From: SHYQ01 sp041674525
Lineage (GTDB): Bacteria; Chloroflexota; Dehalococcoidia; UBA2979
DNA length: 12,780 nt
Reading direction: 5' to 3'
NCBI GenBank assembly: GCA_041674525.1
Contig: JBAYVN010000069.1
Span: forward strand, 1-12,780
Position 1 is the first letter of the stretch. Every line of letters begins with the position of its first letter. Both the position numbers and the translations under genes were made by a program. This document shows, piece by piece, positions 6,732-12,780 of this stretch. Below the pieces are notes generated by a model. That model was not told where the DNA came from and did no database searches. It worked only from the letters and a program-made list of their open reading frames with translations.

Positions 6732-8099
6732 ATGGGACTCTCTGTCGCCCTCAACACCGCCATGCGCGCGCTGCTCGCGCAGCAGCAGGCGATGGACGCT
6801 GTCTCGCACAACGTTTCGAACGTGAACACGCCCGGGTACTCCCGGCAGCGCGTGCTGCTCTCGCCGGTGGCTGCGCCCGCGGGCAGCGGCGTCGGCGGCG
6901 GCGTATCGTTCGATGGCGTGCAGCGCGTGCGTGACATGTTCGTCGACTTCCAGATGCGGCAGCAGAAGCAGACGGCGGGCGAGGCGCAGACGCGGGCGGA
7001 TTCGCTGCACCTGGCGGAGCTCGCCTTCTCGGAGCCCAGCGACTCCGGTCTGCGCAGCGTGATGAGCCAGTTCTTCAACTCATGGCGCGATCTCTCGAAC
7101 ACCCCGGAGGACGGATCGGCCCGCAGCGCCGTGGTCCAGGCCGGGCAGACGTTCGCCATCACCGCGCAGCGCCTGCAGCAGGGCCTGACCGACCTCCGGG
7201 ACAGCGCGGACTCGCGCCTGCAGGACTCGGTCGCCGAGATGAACAACCTCGCCTCGCAGATCGCCGTGCTCAACCAGAAGATCACCTCGATCCGCGCGAG
7301 CGGCGATCCCGGCGGCGACCTCAGCGACCAGCGCGACCTCGCGCTGGACCGCCTGTCTGAGCTCGCGAACGTGACGTACAACGAGCAGACCAACGGCAGC
7401 GTGGACGTGGTGCTGAACGGACGGTCGTTGGTCCACGGCGTCAGCGCGTACGCGATCGCCCTGGTCCCCAACGCCGCGAACAACAACTACTCCGATCTCA
7501 CCTGGGCGGGCGATGGTGCGACGGTGACCGTCGCGAGTGGTGAGATCGGCGGCCTGCTCACGCAGCGCGACACCGATCTCACCTCGCGGCTCGTGGACCT
7601 CAACACGCTCGTCGCGCAGATCATCACCGACGTCAACGCGGCGCACGCCGCCGGGTACGCGCTGGACGGGACGACGACCGGCACCGACTTCTTCTCGGGC
7701 ACGGACGCCGCCGACATCGACGTGGACGCGGCGGTCGCCGCGAACCCCGGGCTGCTGGCCGCAGCCACGAATGCCAGCGCGGTGGGCGACGGCAGCAACG
7801 CCCTCGCCGTGGCCGCGCTCCAGACGGCCAACACGCTGAGCAGCGGCAGCGAGACGTACGACTCGTTCTACGGCGGCCTCGTCTCCCGCATCGGCGTGGC
7901 GGCGAAGGACGCGCAGTCGCTGGCGGATGCGCAGGCGCTCACCGTCAGCCACCTGGAGGAGCTCCGCCAGAGCGTCGCGGGCGTGAACGTGGACGAGGAG
8001 ATGGTGAACCTGGTGCAGTACCAGCGCGGGTACGAGGCCGCCGCGCGCATCATCCGGGCGGTCGACGAGATGCTCGACACGCTGATCAACAGGACATAA
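6732..8099 (+). CDS. flgK: FlgK, hook-associated protein 1
   Basis: FlgK is the first of the two junction proteins between hook and filament. The N-terminus has the diagnostic HNVSNVNTPGYSRQR at 26-40. The C-terminus carries the matching helix VNVDEEMVNLVQYQRGYEAA, and the D0/D1 helices are intact. The middle (residues about 180-370) is the variable exposed domain, rich in Asp, Ala, Asn and Thr. At 455 residues it is shorter than the roughly 500-550 of Bacillus and enterobacterial FlgK, and the difference falls in that variable domain. There is little Shine-Dalgarno sequence before the ATG; six bases separate it from flgN, so translation may depend on coupling. Confidence 0.95.
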   Translation: MGLSVALNTAMRALLAQQQAMDAVSHNVSNVNTPGYSRQRVLLSPVAAPAGSGVGGGVSFDGVQRVRDMFVDFQMRQQKQTAGEAQTRADSLHLAELAFSEPSDSGLRSVMSQFFNSWRDLSNTPEDGSARSAVVQAGQTFAITAQRLQQGLTDLRDSADSRLQDSVAEMNNLASQIAVLNQKITSIRASGDPGGDLSDQRDLALDRLSELANVTYNEQTNGSVDVVLNGRSLVHGVSAYAIALVPNAANNNYSDLTWAGDGATVTVASGEIGGLLTQRDTDLTSRLVDLNTLVAQIITDVNAAHAAGYALDGTTTGTDFFSGTDAADIDVDAAVAANPGLLAAATNASAVGDGSNALAVAALQTANTLSSGSETYDSFYGGLVSRIGVAAKDAQSLADAQALTVSHLEELRQSVAGVNVDEEMVNLVQYQRGYEAAARIIRAVDEMLDTLINRT

Positions 8100-8101
8100 G
8101 C

Positions 8102-8989
8102 ATGCGCGTCACGAACCAGAGCATGTCCACCCGGCTGCTGTCGTCGATCCAGACGGCGCAGAGCCGGCTGTCCGACACGCAGGACCGCGTGGCCAGCGGC
8201 CGCCGCATCAACCGCCCGTCCGACGACCCGTTCGGCACGAGCCGCTCGATCGCAGCGCATGCCTCGATCGACCTCATCGCGCAATACCAGCGGACGATCA
8301 CCCTCGCCCGATCCGAGCTGGGGTCGACGGAGTCGGTGCTCACCAGCCTCGGCGACGTCATCCAGCGCGCGCGCGAGCTCGCGGTGCAGGCGGACAGCAG
8401 CTCCATCGACGGCGCGGGCCGCCGCCAGATTGCCGCCGAGGTGAACCAGCTGCTCTCCGAGGCGATCAAGCTCGGGAACACCTCGTATGCGGGTCGTCAC
8501 ATCTTCGCCGGGCAGCAGACGCAGACCGCCCCCTTCGTGGAGGACGTTCCCGGGCAGCCCGCCACCGTGACCTACCAGGGCGACGTGGGCCAGGTCCAGC
8601 GCGAGATCGGCGAAGGCGACCAGGTGGCGGTCAACCTGGACGGCGATGAGATCTTCACGCCCGTCTTCCAGGATCTGATCGCCTTCCGCGACGCGCTGAA
8701 TACCAACGACATGAACGGCGTCAGTGCCGCCAGCGGGAACATGGGCACGAACCTGGACACCGTGCTGCAGGCGCGCGGCGAGATCGGCGCGCGGACGCGC
8801 CGCCTCGACCTCGCGGACACGCGGCTGGGCGACGTGACGCTGCAGCTGCAGACGAGCATCTCGAGCATCGAGGACGCTGACATGTCGCAGGAGGTCGTGG
8901 ACCTCCAGACGCGCGAGACGGCGCTGCAGGCCGCGCTGGCCGCGACCGGCCGCTCGCTCACCACCAGTTTGCTGGACTTCCTGCGCTAG
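8102..8989 (+). CDS. flgL: FlgL, hook-associated protein 3
   Basis: FlgL is the second junction protein and the base on which flagellin polymerises. The 295-residue product has the flagellin-like N-terminal helix (MRVTNQSMSTRLLSSIQTAQ, then ASGRRINRPSDDP at about 32-44) and the FlgL-type sequence NTSYAGRHIFAGQQTQTAPF around 127-146. The C-terminal flagellin-like helix contains VVDLQTRETALQAALAATGR. The FAGQQT motif and the position after flgK separate it from flagellin itself. It begins two bases after the flgK stop, with AGGA at 8091-8094 as ribosome binding site. Confidence 0.94.
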   Translation: MRVTNQSMSTRLLSSIQTAQSRLSDTQDRVASGRRINRPSDDPFGTSRSIAAHASIDLIAQYQRTITLARSELGSTESVLTSLGDVIQRARELAVQADSSSIDGAGRRQIAAEVNQLLSEAIKLGNTSYAGRHIFAGQQTQTAPFVEDVPGQPATVTYQGDVGQVQREIGEGDQVAVNLDGDEIFTPVFQDLIAFRDALNTNDMNGVSAASGNMGTNLDTVLQARGEIGARTRRLDLADTRLGDVTLQLQTSISSIEDADMSQEVVDLQTRETALQAALAATGRSLTTSLLDFLR

Positions 8990-9015
8990 GGCGCAGGCGT
9001 AATCGGAGGACCGCC

Positions 9016-9489
9016 ATGCAGGTCAGGACCAACTTCATGGGTGTGGACGAGGTGCTCGAGATCAGCGAGCAGCAGCTCTTCGCCTTCGAGCCCGGCCTCG
9101 GCGGCTTCGAGCCGCTCCGACGCTACGCGCTCATCGGGGAGGCCGACTCCCCCGTCGAGTGGCTGCAGTCGCTGGAGGACCCGGACGTCTCGTTCGCGCT
9201 GCTGGAGCCGTTCCTCTTCCGCCCGGACTACGTCTTCGAGCTCCCCGATCGGGATGCCGAGGCGCTGGGCATGCAGGAGCCCGCGGACGCGCTGGTGCGC
9301 TGCATCCTCACCCTGAACGAGGACGCCGAGAAGATCACAGCGAACCTGCTGGCCCCGCTGGTGTTCTGCCGCCGCACCCATCTCGCCCGGCAGGTCATCC
9401 TGCAGGACCCGGAGCTGGAGCTGCGGGCGCCCGTCTTCGCCCCGGTGGGCGCCGTACGCGAGTCCACCGGCCTGGCCGCCTCCGCCTGA
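9016..9489 (+). CDS. fliW: FliW, flagellar assembly factor and CsrA antagonist
   Basis: FliW is a small cytoplasmic protein that binds flagellin or, when flagellin has been exported, CsrA, thereby releasing flagellin mRNA from repression. The 157-residue product shows the family pattern: FEPGLGGFEPLRRYALIGE at about 24-42, WLQSLEDPDVSFALLEP at 49-65, PDYVFELPD at 70-78, and NLLAPLVF at 110-117 followed by ARQVILQD. A clear GGAGG at 9005-9009 precedes the ATG with six bases between. The last 20 residues are variable. The csrA gene follows after 85 bases, as is common for this pair. Flagellin, the third partner, is not in the window. Confidence 0.94.
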   Translation: MQVRTNFMGVDEVLEISEQQLFAFEPGLGGFEPLRRYALIGEADSPVEWLQSLEDPDVSFALLEPFLFRPDYVFELPDRDAEALGMQEPADALVRCILTLNEDAEKITANLLAPLVFCRRTHLARQVILQDPELELRAPVFAPVGAVRESTGLAASA

Positions 9490-9511
9490 CCCTGCGGAGC
9501 ACCCTCGTCCG

Positions 9512-9526
9512 TCCCGATGATCGGGA
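9512..9526 (+). other. Short hairpin between fliW and csrA
   Basis: TCCCGA at 9512-9517 and TCGGGA at 9521-9526 form a perfect six-base-pair stem with a three-base loop, 48 bases before the csrA start. No T-run follows, so it is not a typical terminator. It may shape the csrA leader, but this is only a possibility. Confidence 0.35.
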
Positions 9527-9562
9527 AGACGGCGGGCTCCGTCGTGTCGTGCGCGCGCTGGC

Positions 9563-9570
9563 AGGGAGGT
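9563..9570 (+). promoter_or_regulatory. csrA ribosome binding site containing a GGA motif
   Basis: AGGGAGGT lies four bases before the GTG start of csrA. It is the strongest ribosome binding site of the region and includes GGA, the core that CsrA proteins recognise in RNA. Binding by CsrA to its own leader would block its translation, as reported for CsrA in other bacteria. Direct binding here is inference. Confidence 0.5.
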
Positions 9571-9574
9571 CGCC

Positions 9575-9817
9575 GTGCTCATTCTGACTCGCAAGGCGGA
9601 GCAGGGAATCGTCATCGATGGCAACGTGGTGCTGCGCGTGCTCGCCGTGGATGGTGAGCGCGTGAAGATCGGCGTGGAGGCCCCCCGCTCCATCACCGTC
9701 CTGCGCGAGGAGCTCCTGACCGAGGTCGCGGACGCGAACCAGGCCGCGGCCGCCCGGTCCGGGGACCGCTCGGTGCTCTCGGCCCGCCTGCGGATGCTGG
9801 ATCGCAATTCCACCTAG
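9575..9817 (+). CDS. csrA: CsrA, RNA-binding translational regulator
   Basis: CsrA is a dimeric RNA-binding protein that occupies GGA motifs near start codons. With FliW it controls flagellin translation in Bacillus-type systems. The 80-residue product starts MLILTRKAEQGIVI and has VKIGVEAPRSITVLREEL at 30-47. The RNA-contact residues Leu4, Arg6 and Arg44 are present, while the usual His43 is Leu. The C-terminal tail (about 50-80) is longer than that of 61-residue proteobacterial CsrA and is rich in Ala, Arg and Ser; longer tails are common in FliW-regulated CsrA proteins. The start is GTG, supported by AGGGAGGT. It is the last gene of the flagellar operon in this window. Confidence 0.95.
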   Translation: MLILTRKAEQGIVIDGNVVLRVLAVDGERVKIGVEAPRSITVLREELLTEVADANQAAAARSGDRSVLSARLRMLDRNST

Positions 9818-9881
9818 CCGGGGCCCGGATGCACGGCCCGACGGTCGCCCCGCCGCCAACTCACACACTTTGTTTACACTT

Positions 9882-9902
9882 GGATCGCGGATCGTGAATC
9901 GG
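9882..9902 (+). repeat. Three tandem 7-bp repeats before the two-component operon
   Basis: GGATCGC, GGATCGT and GAATCGG follow one another without a gap. The first two differ by one base and the third by three from the first. They lie in the non-coding stretch 9818-10071, next to its only AT-rich patch (about 9861-9880). Short tandem repeats like this can be regulator sites, but no protein can be named. Confidence 0.45.
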
Positions 9903-9945
9903 CGGGCGGCATCCTGCTTCTCAGGAAGGGGCCGCGCCCGCACGA

Positions 9946-9991
9946 CGAGGTTCGTGAATCAAGCAAGTGGTGGGAGCGGTTGCGAACCTCG
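9946..9991 (+). repeat. Inverted repeat with 9-bp arms in the intergenic region
   Basis: CGAGGTTCG at 9946-9954 and CGAACCTCG at 9983-9991 are perfect inverted copies 28 bases apart. In RNA two G-U pairs and one A-U pair could extend the stem to 12. No T-run follows the right arm, so a classical intrinsic terminator is unlikely. It could be a leader structure, an operator pair, or a weak end of the flagellar transcript. The left arm overlaps the second copy of TCGTGAATC (9952-9960), whose first copy is at 9892-9900. Confidence 0.5.
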
Positions 9992-9999
9992 GCCGCGTG

Positions 10000-10011
10000 A
10001 GTCCTCGGACT
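10000..10011 (+). promoter_or_regulatory. Palindrome AGTCC-TC-GGACT, possible operator
   Basis: AGTCC (10000-10004) and GGACT (10007-10011) form a dyad around a two-base centre. It touches the possible -35 element at 10010. The position suits a repressor or autoregulator of the two-component operon. This is inferred from layout only. Confidence 0.35.
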
Positions 10012-10038
10012 GACAGCGGGCCGGCCCCGACCTGAACT
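10010..10038 (+). promoter_or_regulatory. Possible promoter of the two-component operon
   Basis: CTGACA at 10010-10015 matches five of six bases of a vegetative -35 element. After 17 bases, TGAACT at 10033-10038 matches three of six bases of a -10 element. Transcription would begin near 10045, about 27 bases before the regulator start. The -10 match is weak. Confidence 0.3.
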
Positions 10039-10071
10039 GCTCCCCTCCTACCGACCGGCGGCGTCACACAC

Positions 10072-10776
10072 ATGCCCGCGAAAATTCTGGTCGCCGACGA
10101 CGAACCCAACATCGTCAAGCTGCTGCGCCTCTACCTCCGCGAGGAGGGCTACGAGATCGTCGCCGCCCGCAACGGCCGCGAGGCGCTGGAGCGCTTCCGT
10201 GCGGAGACGCCGGACCTCGTGCTCCTCGACCTGATGATGCCTGAGCTGGGCGGGTTCGAGGTCTGCACGGAGATCCGCCGGGAGTCGGACGTGCCGGTGA
10301 TCATGCTGACCGCGCGCACGGACGACGTGGACAAGATCGTCGGCCTCGAGATGGGCGCCGACGACTACATCACGAAGCCGTTCAACCCGCGCGAGGTCGT
10401 GGCCCGCGTGAAGGCGAACCTCCGCCGGCGCGACTGGGATCGCAGCGGCGGCGACGCGGAGCCCGCGCGCACCGCCATCACCATCGCCGACCTCACGCTG
10501 GACCCGTCCAGCCGCGACGTCATGGTCGCGGGGCAGCGCGTCCGGCTTCGCCAGCGGGAGTTCGACCTGCTGGAGGCCTTCATGCGTCACCCGAACGTGG
10601 CCATGGACCGCGAGCGGCTCCTGGCCATGGTGTGGGGCGAGGACTTCTACGGCGACGCACGCACGATCGATGTCCATGTGGCCTGGCTCCGTGACAAGCT
10701 GAAGAAGGCGCGCCCGAAGATCGAAACGGTCTGGGGCGTGGGGTACAAGCTGGTCCCGGGCGCGGATGCTGCGTAG
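10072..10776 (+). CDS. OmpR/PhoB-family response regulator
   Basis: This is a DNA-binding response regulator of 234 residues. The receiver domain (about 3-118) has the acidic pair Asp9-Asp10, the phosphoacceptor Asp53 (LVLLDLMMPELGG), Thr80 (VIMLTAR) and Lys102 (YITKPFNP), so it should be phosphorylatable. The winged-helix domain (about 135-229) has the typical RQREFDLLEAFMRHP and ends ARTIDVHVAWLRDKLKKARP and WGVGYKLVP. It is most like the PhoB/MtrA/MprA branch, but the exact orthologue cannot be fixed. The ATG has no Shine-Dalgarno sequence upstream; the leader instead carries CCCCTCCT (10042-10049). The start is fixed by the canonical KILVADDEPN opening. It overlaps the kinase gene by 11 bases. 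Confidence 0.93.
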   Translation: MPAKILVADDEPNIVKLLRLYLREEGYEIVAARNGREALERFRAETPDLVLLDLMMPELGGFEVCTEIRRESDVPVIMLTARTDDVDKIVGLEMGADDYITKPFNPREVVARVKANLRRRDWDRSGGDAEPARTAITIADLTLDPSSRDVMVAGQRVRLRQREFDLLEAFMRHPNVAMDRERLLAMVWGEDFYGDARTIDVHVAWLRDKLKKARPKIETVWGVGYKLVPGADAA

Positions 10777-12343
10777 CTTCAAGTCCCGCCTCCTCGCCGG
10801 CCTCGCGATCGTGATCGCGCTGAGCCTCTTCCTGTCCGCATCCGCCTTCGTGCTGCTGTTGCGCCAGCAGCAGGAGGAGGCCGCGCAGCAGCGCATCGGC
10901 GTCCTCGTCGGCCCGCTGACGGAGGGCGCCCGCAACATGGAGCTGCGCGGCTGGAGCACACAGGCCATGCGGGGCGTGCTGACCGAGATCGCGCGCGACT
11001 ACAACATTCGCATCCTGCTCACGGACAATGCCTCGAAGGTCGTCATGGACACCGACCCGCGCGAGACGCTGCTGAATGACCAGCTGTCGCTGCAGGACGG
11101 TGCCCGCCTCCCGGGCGCGCCTCGCATCCAGGCGTTCCGGAGCCAGCGGCTGATGACGCACGGCGACGACCTGTACTTCTTCTCGGCCGGCGAGCAGCGC
11201 CGGGGCGTGATGGACGCCCCCACCGCGACTCCGCATCGCCTGGTGATCGCCGTTCCCGCGGCCGACGTCACCGCTGCCTGGTGGCGCCTGCTGCGCCCGC
11301 TCGCGCTCGCGGGGGCCGGCGCCGGGGCGGTCGCCGTGATCTTCGCCTCGCTGTTCGCGTCCAGGATCACCAACCCGATCGCGCAGGTCACGCGCGCCTC
11401 GCAGGCCATGGCTCGCGGCGACCTCAGCCAGCGTATCGATGTCGACGGCGATGACGAGGTGGGCCGGCTGGCGCAGGCGTTCAACGACATGTCGGATCAG
11501 GTCAGCCGCAGCAACCGCGCGATGCGCGACCTGCTGGCCAACGTCTCGCACGAGCTGCGCACCCCGCTCACCTCCATCCAGGGCTTCTCGCAGGCGCTCA
11601 TGGACGGGCTCCCCGGGGACCCAAAGGACATCGGCGGCGTGATCAACGAAGAGGCCGATCGTATCCGCCTGCTGGTCGATGACCTCCTCTACCTCTCCGA
11701 GATCGAATCCGGCGCGCTGCGCCTCGATCTCGATCGCGTTGACGTGGACGCGCTGATCGAGGGCTCGGTGCGGCGATTCCGCTTCCAGGCGGAGGAAGCG
11801 CGCATCTCGCTGCGCACGCAGCTCGATGGCGACGCCGTCCGTGCGGACGGCCGCCGCTTGGAGCAGGTCATCGCCAACCTGGTCGACAACGCGATCCGCT
11901 TCGCGCCCGGGGGCAGCGACGTCCTGCTCTCCTCCCGGCGCGTCGCCGGCGGCGTGCTGATCGAGGTGCACAACGGTGGCGACCCGATCCCCCCTGAGGA
12001 GGTGGCGCGCGTCTTCGATCGCTTCTACCAGGTGGACGCCGCGCGCAGCGGCGGGCGCCACCGTGGCCTCGGCCTGTCGATCGTGCAGGAGCTGGTGCAG
12101 GCGCACGGAGGCACCGTCACCATCGAGTCGACCGCCGAAGCGGGAACCACCGCCTCGGTCTTCCTCCCCACAAGCGGCCCGGGCACCGAGGCCCCGCACC
12201 GGACCCCGCTGCCCGCCGAGGACGCTCGCGTGGACGTGCGCCACGCGGGCACCATGACGGCTCACACCGCTCCCCCTCCCACGTCCGGCGCACCGCCCGT
12301 CCCCGCCATCACCGCGCTCCCACCCACCGAGGAACCCGCATGA
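10766..12343 (+). CDS. Membrane sensor histidine kinase (HAMP-HisKA-HATPase)
   Basis: This is the 525-residue partner kinase of the preceding regulator. It has a membrane helix at about 9-32 and an extracellular sensor region at about 33-172 with a Cache/PAS-like stretch (IRILLTDNASKVVMDTDPRE, 81-100). A second helix lies at about 174-198 and HAMP at about 199-250. The phosphoacceptor His262 is in NVSHELRTPLTSIQGF. The ATPase domain has the N box NLVDNAIRFAPGG (371-383), a G1-like HNGGDPIP at 402-409 where the usual Asp is Asn, an F box VFDRFY at 416-421, and RGLGLSIV at 433-440. A proline- and threonine-rich tail of about 57 residues after 468 is unusual. It overlaps the regulator by 11 bases and the next gene by four (ATGA). 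The signal sensed is unknown. Confidence 0.93.
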   Translation: MLRSFKSRLLAGLAIVIALSLFLSASAFVLLLRQQQEEAAQQRIGVLVGPLTEGARNMELRGWSTQAMRGVLTEIARDYNIRILLTDNASKVVMDTDPRETLLNDQLSLQDGARLPGAPRIQAFRSQRLMTHGDDLYFFSAGEQRRGVMDAPTATPHRLVIAVPAADVTAAWWRLLRPLALAGAGAGAVAVIFASLFASRITNPIAQVTRASQAMARGDLSQRIDVDGDDEVGRLAQAFNDMSDQVSRSNRAMRDLLANVSHELRTPLTSIQGFSQALMDGLPGDPKDIGGVINEEADRIRLLVDDLLYLSEIESGALRLDLDRVDVDALIEGSVRRFRFQAEEARISLRTQLDGDAVRADGRRLEQVIANLVDNAIRFAPGGSDVLLSSRRVAGGVLIEVHNGGDPIPPEEVARVFDRFYQVDAARSGGRHRGLGLSIVQELVQAHGGTVTIESTAEAGTTASVFLPTSGPGTEAPHRTPLPAEDARVDVRHAGTMTAHTAPPPTSGAPPVPAITALPPTEEPA

Positions 12344-12780
12344 GCTACGTCCAGCGCAATCTCCTGCCCCTGATCGTCGGCCTGTTCGCCGTGGTGGCGA
12401 TCATCATCGGCACCGGATCCGTGGTGATGCGCATGCGCGGCGATCGCATCTCCGACGCGCAGTTCGAACGTGAGCTCGGCCGCCGCATCGAGGGCGCCAT
12501 GCGCAACGGCAGTGCCACCCTCGGCGTGACGCTCGATGCCGGCATGAAGGTCACCGGAGTGGTTCCCAACGGCGCGGGTGACGCGGCGGGGATCAAGGTC
12601 GGCGACCAGCTGGTCTCGATCAACGGGAACGCCGTGAGCACCGTCGACGAGGCGCGCGCCCGCGTCGCTGCGGTGCCCCAGAACACCGACTACACCGTCA
12701 CCGTGAGCCGCGACGGCAAGACCCTCGACCTCACCGCGAAGAAGGGGACCGCCGCCGGCAACCTCGGCGGGATGTTCCAG
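12340..12780 (+). CDS. Membrane-anchored PDZ-domain protein, 3' end outside the window
   Basis: An open frame of 147 codons begins at ATG 12340, overlapping the kinase stop, and runs to the window edge without a stop. Residues 8-30 form a membrane anchor (LLPLIVGLFAVVAIIIGTGS). A short linker rich in charged residues follows (31-57). A PDZ domain lies at about 58-133, with LGVTLD as its ligand-loop start, then AAGIKVGDQLVSINGNAVST and YTVTVSRDGKTLDL. No protease domain precedes the PDZ domain, unlike HtrA/DegP proteins, where trypsin comes first. A catalytic domain after the PDZ domain cannot be excluded. The regulator-kinase-PDZ order resembles mprA-mprB-pepD, so a role in envelope stress is plausible but unproven. 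Confidence 0.82.
   Translation, partial: MSYVQRNLLPLIVGLFAVVAIIIGTGSVVMRMRGDRISDAQFERELGRRIEGAMRNGSATLGVTLDAGMKVTGVVPNGAGDAAGIKVGDQLVSINGNAVSTVDEARARVAAVPQNTDYTVTVSRDGKTLDLTAKKGTAAGNLGGMFQ

Noticed and set aside
9818..9852. GC-rich stems after csrA (GGGCC/GGCCC, and CGGGGC/GCCCCG) as an intrinsic terminator
   Set aside because: The stems are only five or six pairs, compete with each other, and no T-run follows. Similar short stems are frequent by chance in GC-rich DNA.
9946..9991. tRNA-like sequence (GGTTCG motif with paired arms)
   Set aside because: The GGTTCG motif recalls a T arm, but there is no acceptor stem, anticodon arm or D arm around it at tRNA spacing.
10580..12265. Long antisense reading frame (561 codons) opposite the histidine kinase
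   Set aside because: It lies wholly over a well-conserved kinase, its product is rich in Arg, His, Ala and Val without any recognisable domain, and long open antisense frames are expected in GC-rich coding DNA.
1..12780. CRISPR array, insertion sequence, prophage or other mobile element
   Set aside because: No regularly spaced repeats, terminal inverted repeats, transposase, integrase or phage gene was seen; the genes form a continuous housekeeping-type operon layout.

Overview
The window is a strongly GC-rich bacterial segment in which every confident gene lies on the + strand. It is mostly a late-flagellar operon, followed by a two-component signalling operon. The composition suggests a GC-rich lineage. 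The flagellar gene order (flhF, PilZ, fliA, a SwrB-like membrane protein, flgF/flgG, flgM, flgN, flgK, flgL, fliW, csrA) matches the arrangement typical of Firmicutes. There are no flgH, flgI or flgJ genes after flgG, and an LPXTG-type protein sits inside the operon, so a single-membrane (monoderm) cell is likely. A flagellated Chloroflexota would fit best, but this is inference; Actinobacteriota or a GC-rich Firmicute are not excluded.

Positions 1-4213 hold the 3' part of flhF (an SRP-type GTPase for flagellar placement), a YcgR/MotI-type PilZ c-di-GMP receptor, a small two-helix membrane protein, fliA (the flagellar sigma factor), a SwrB-like one-pass membrane protein with a C-terminal helix-turn-helix, and a secreted RskA-C-like protein ending in an LPNTG sorting signal. 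Positions 4210-9817 hold two rod proteins (a FlgF-like one and FlgG), the anti-sigma factor FlgM, the chaperone FlgN, the hook-filament junction proteins FlgK and FlgL, and the post-transcriptional pair FliW and CsrA. Most genes overlap by 1-4 bases or are separated by fewer than 40, which implies one translationally coupled transcript. FlgM would hold FliA until the hook is complete, FlgN would deliver FlgK and FlgL, FliW and CsrA would tie flagellin translation to export, and the PilZ protein would slow motility when c-di-GMP is high. No flagellin, hook (flgE), motor or chemotaxis gene is in the window.

Positions 9818-10071 are a 254-base non-coding gap with several repeats and a plausible promoter. 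Downstream is an OmpR-family response regulator, an overlapping HAMP histidine kinase, and a membrane-anchored PDZ protein that runs off the right edge. This order resembles mprA-mprB-pepD.

No wholly new system stands out. The points most worth a second look are a 63-base perfect in-frame direct repeat in flhF that starts at base 1, an FlhF with altered GTPase motifs and no neighbouring flhG, the LPXTG/RskA-like protein in a flagellar operon, the SwrB-like gene after fliA, and the repeat-rich gap before the two-component operon.
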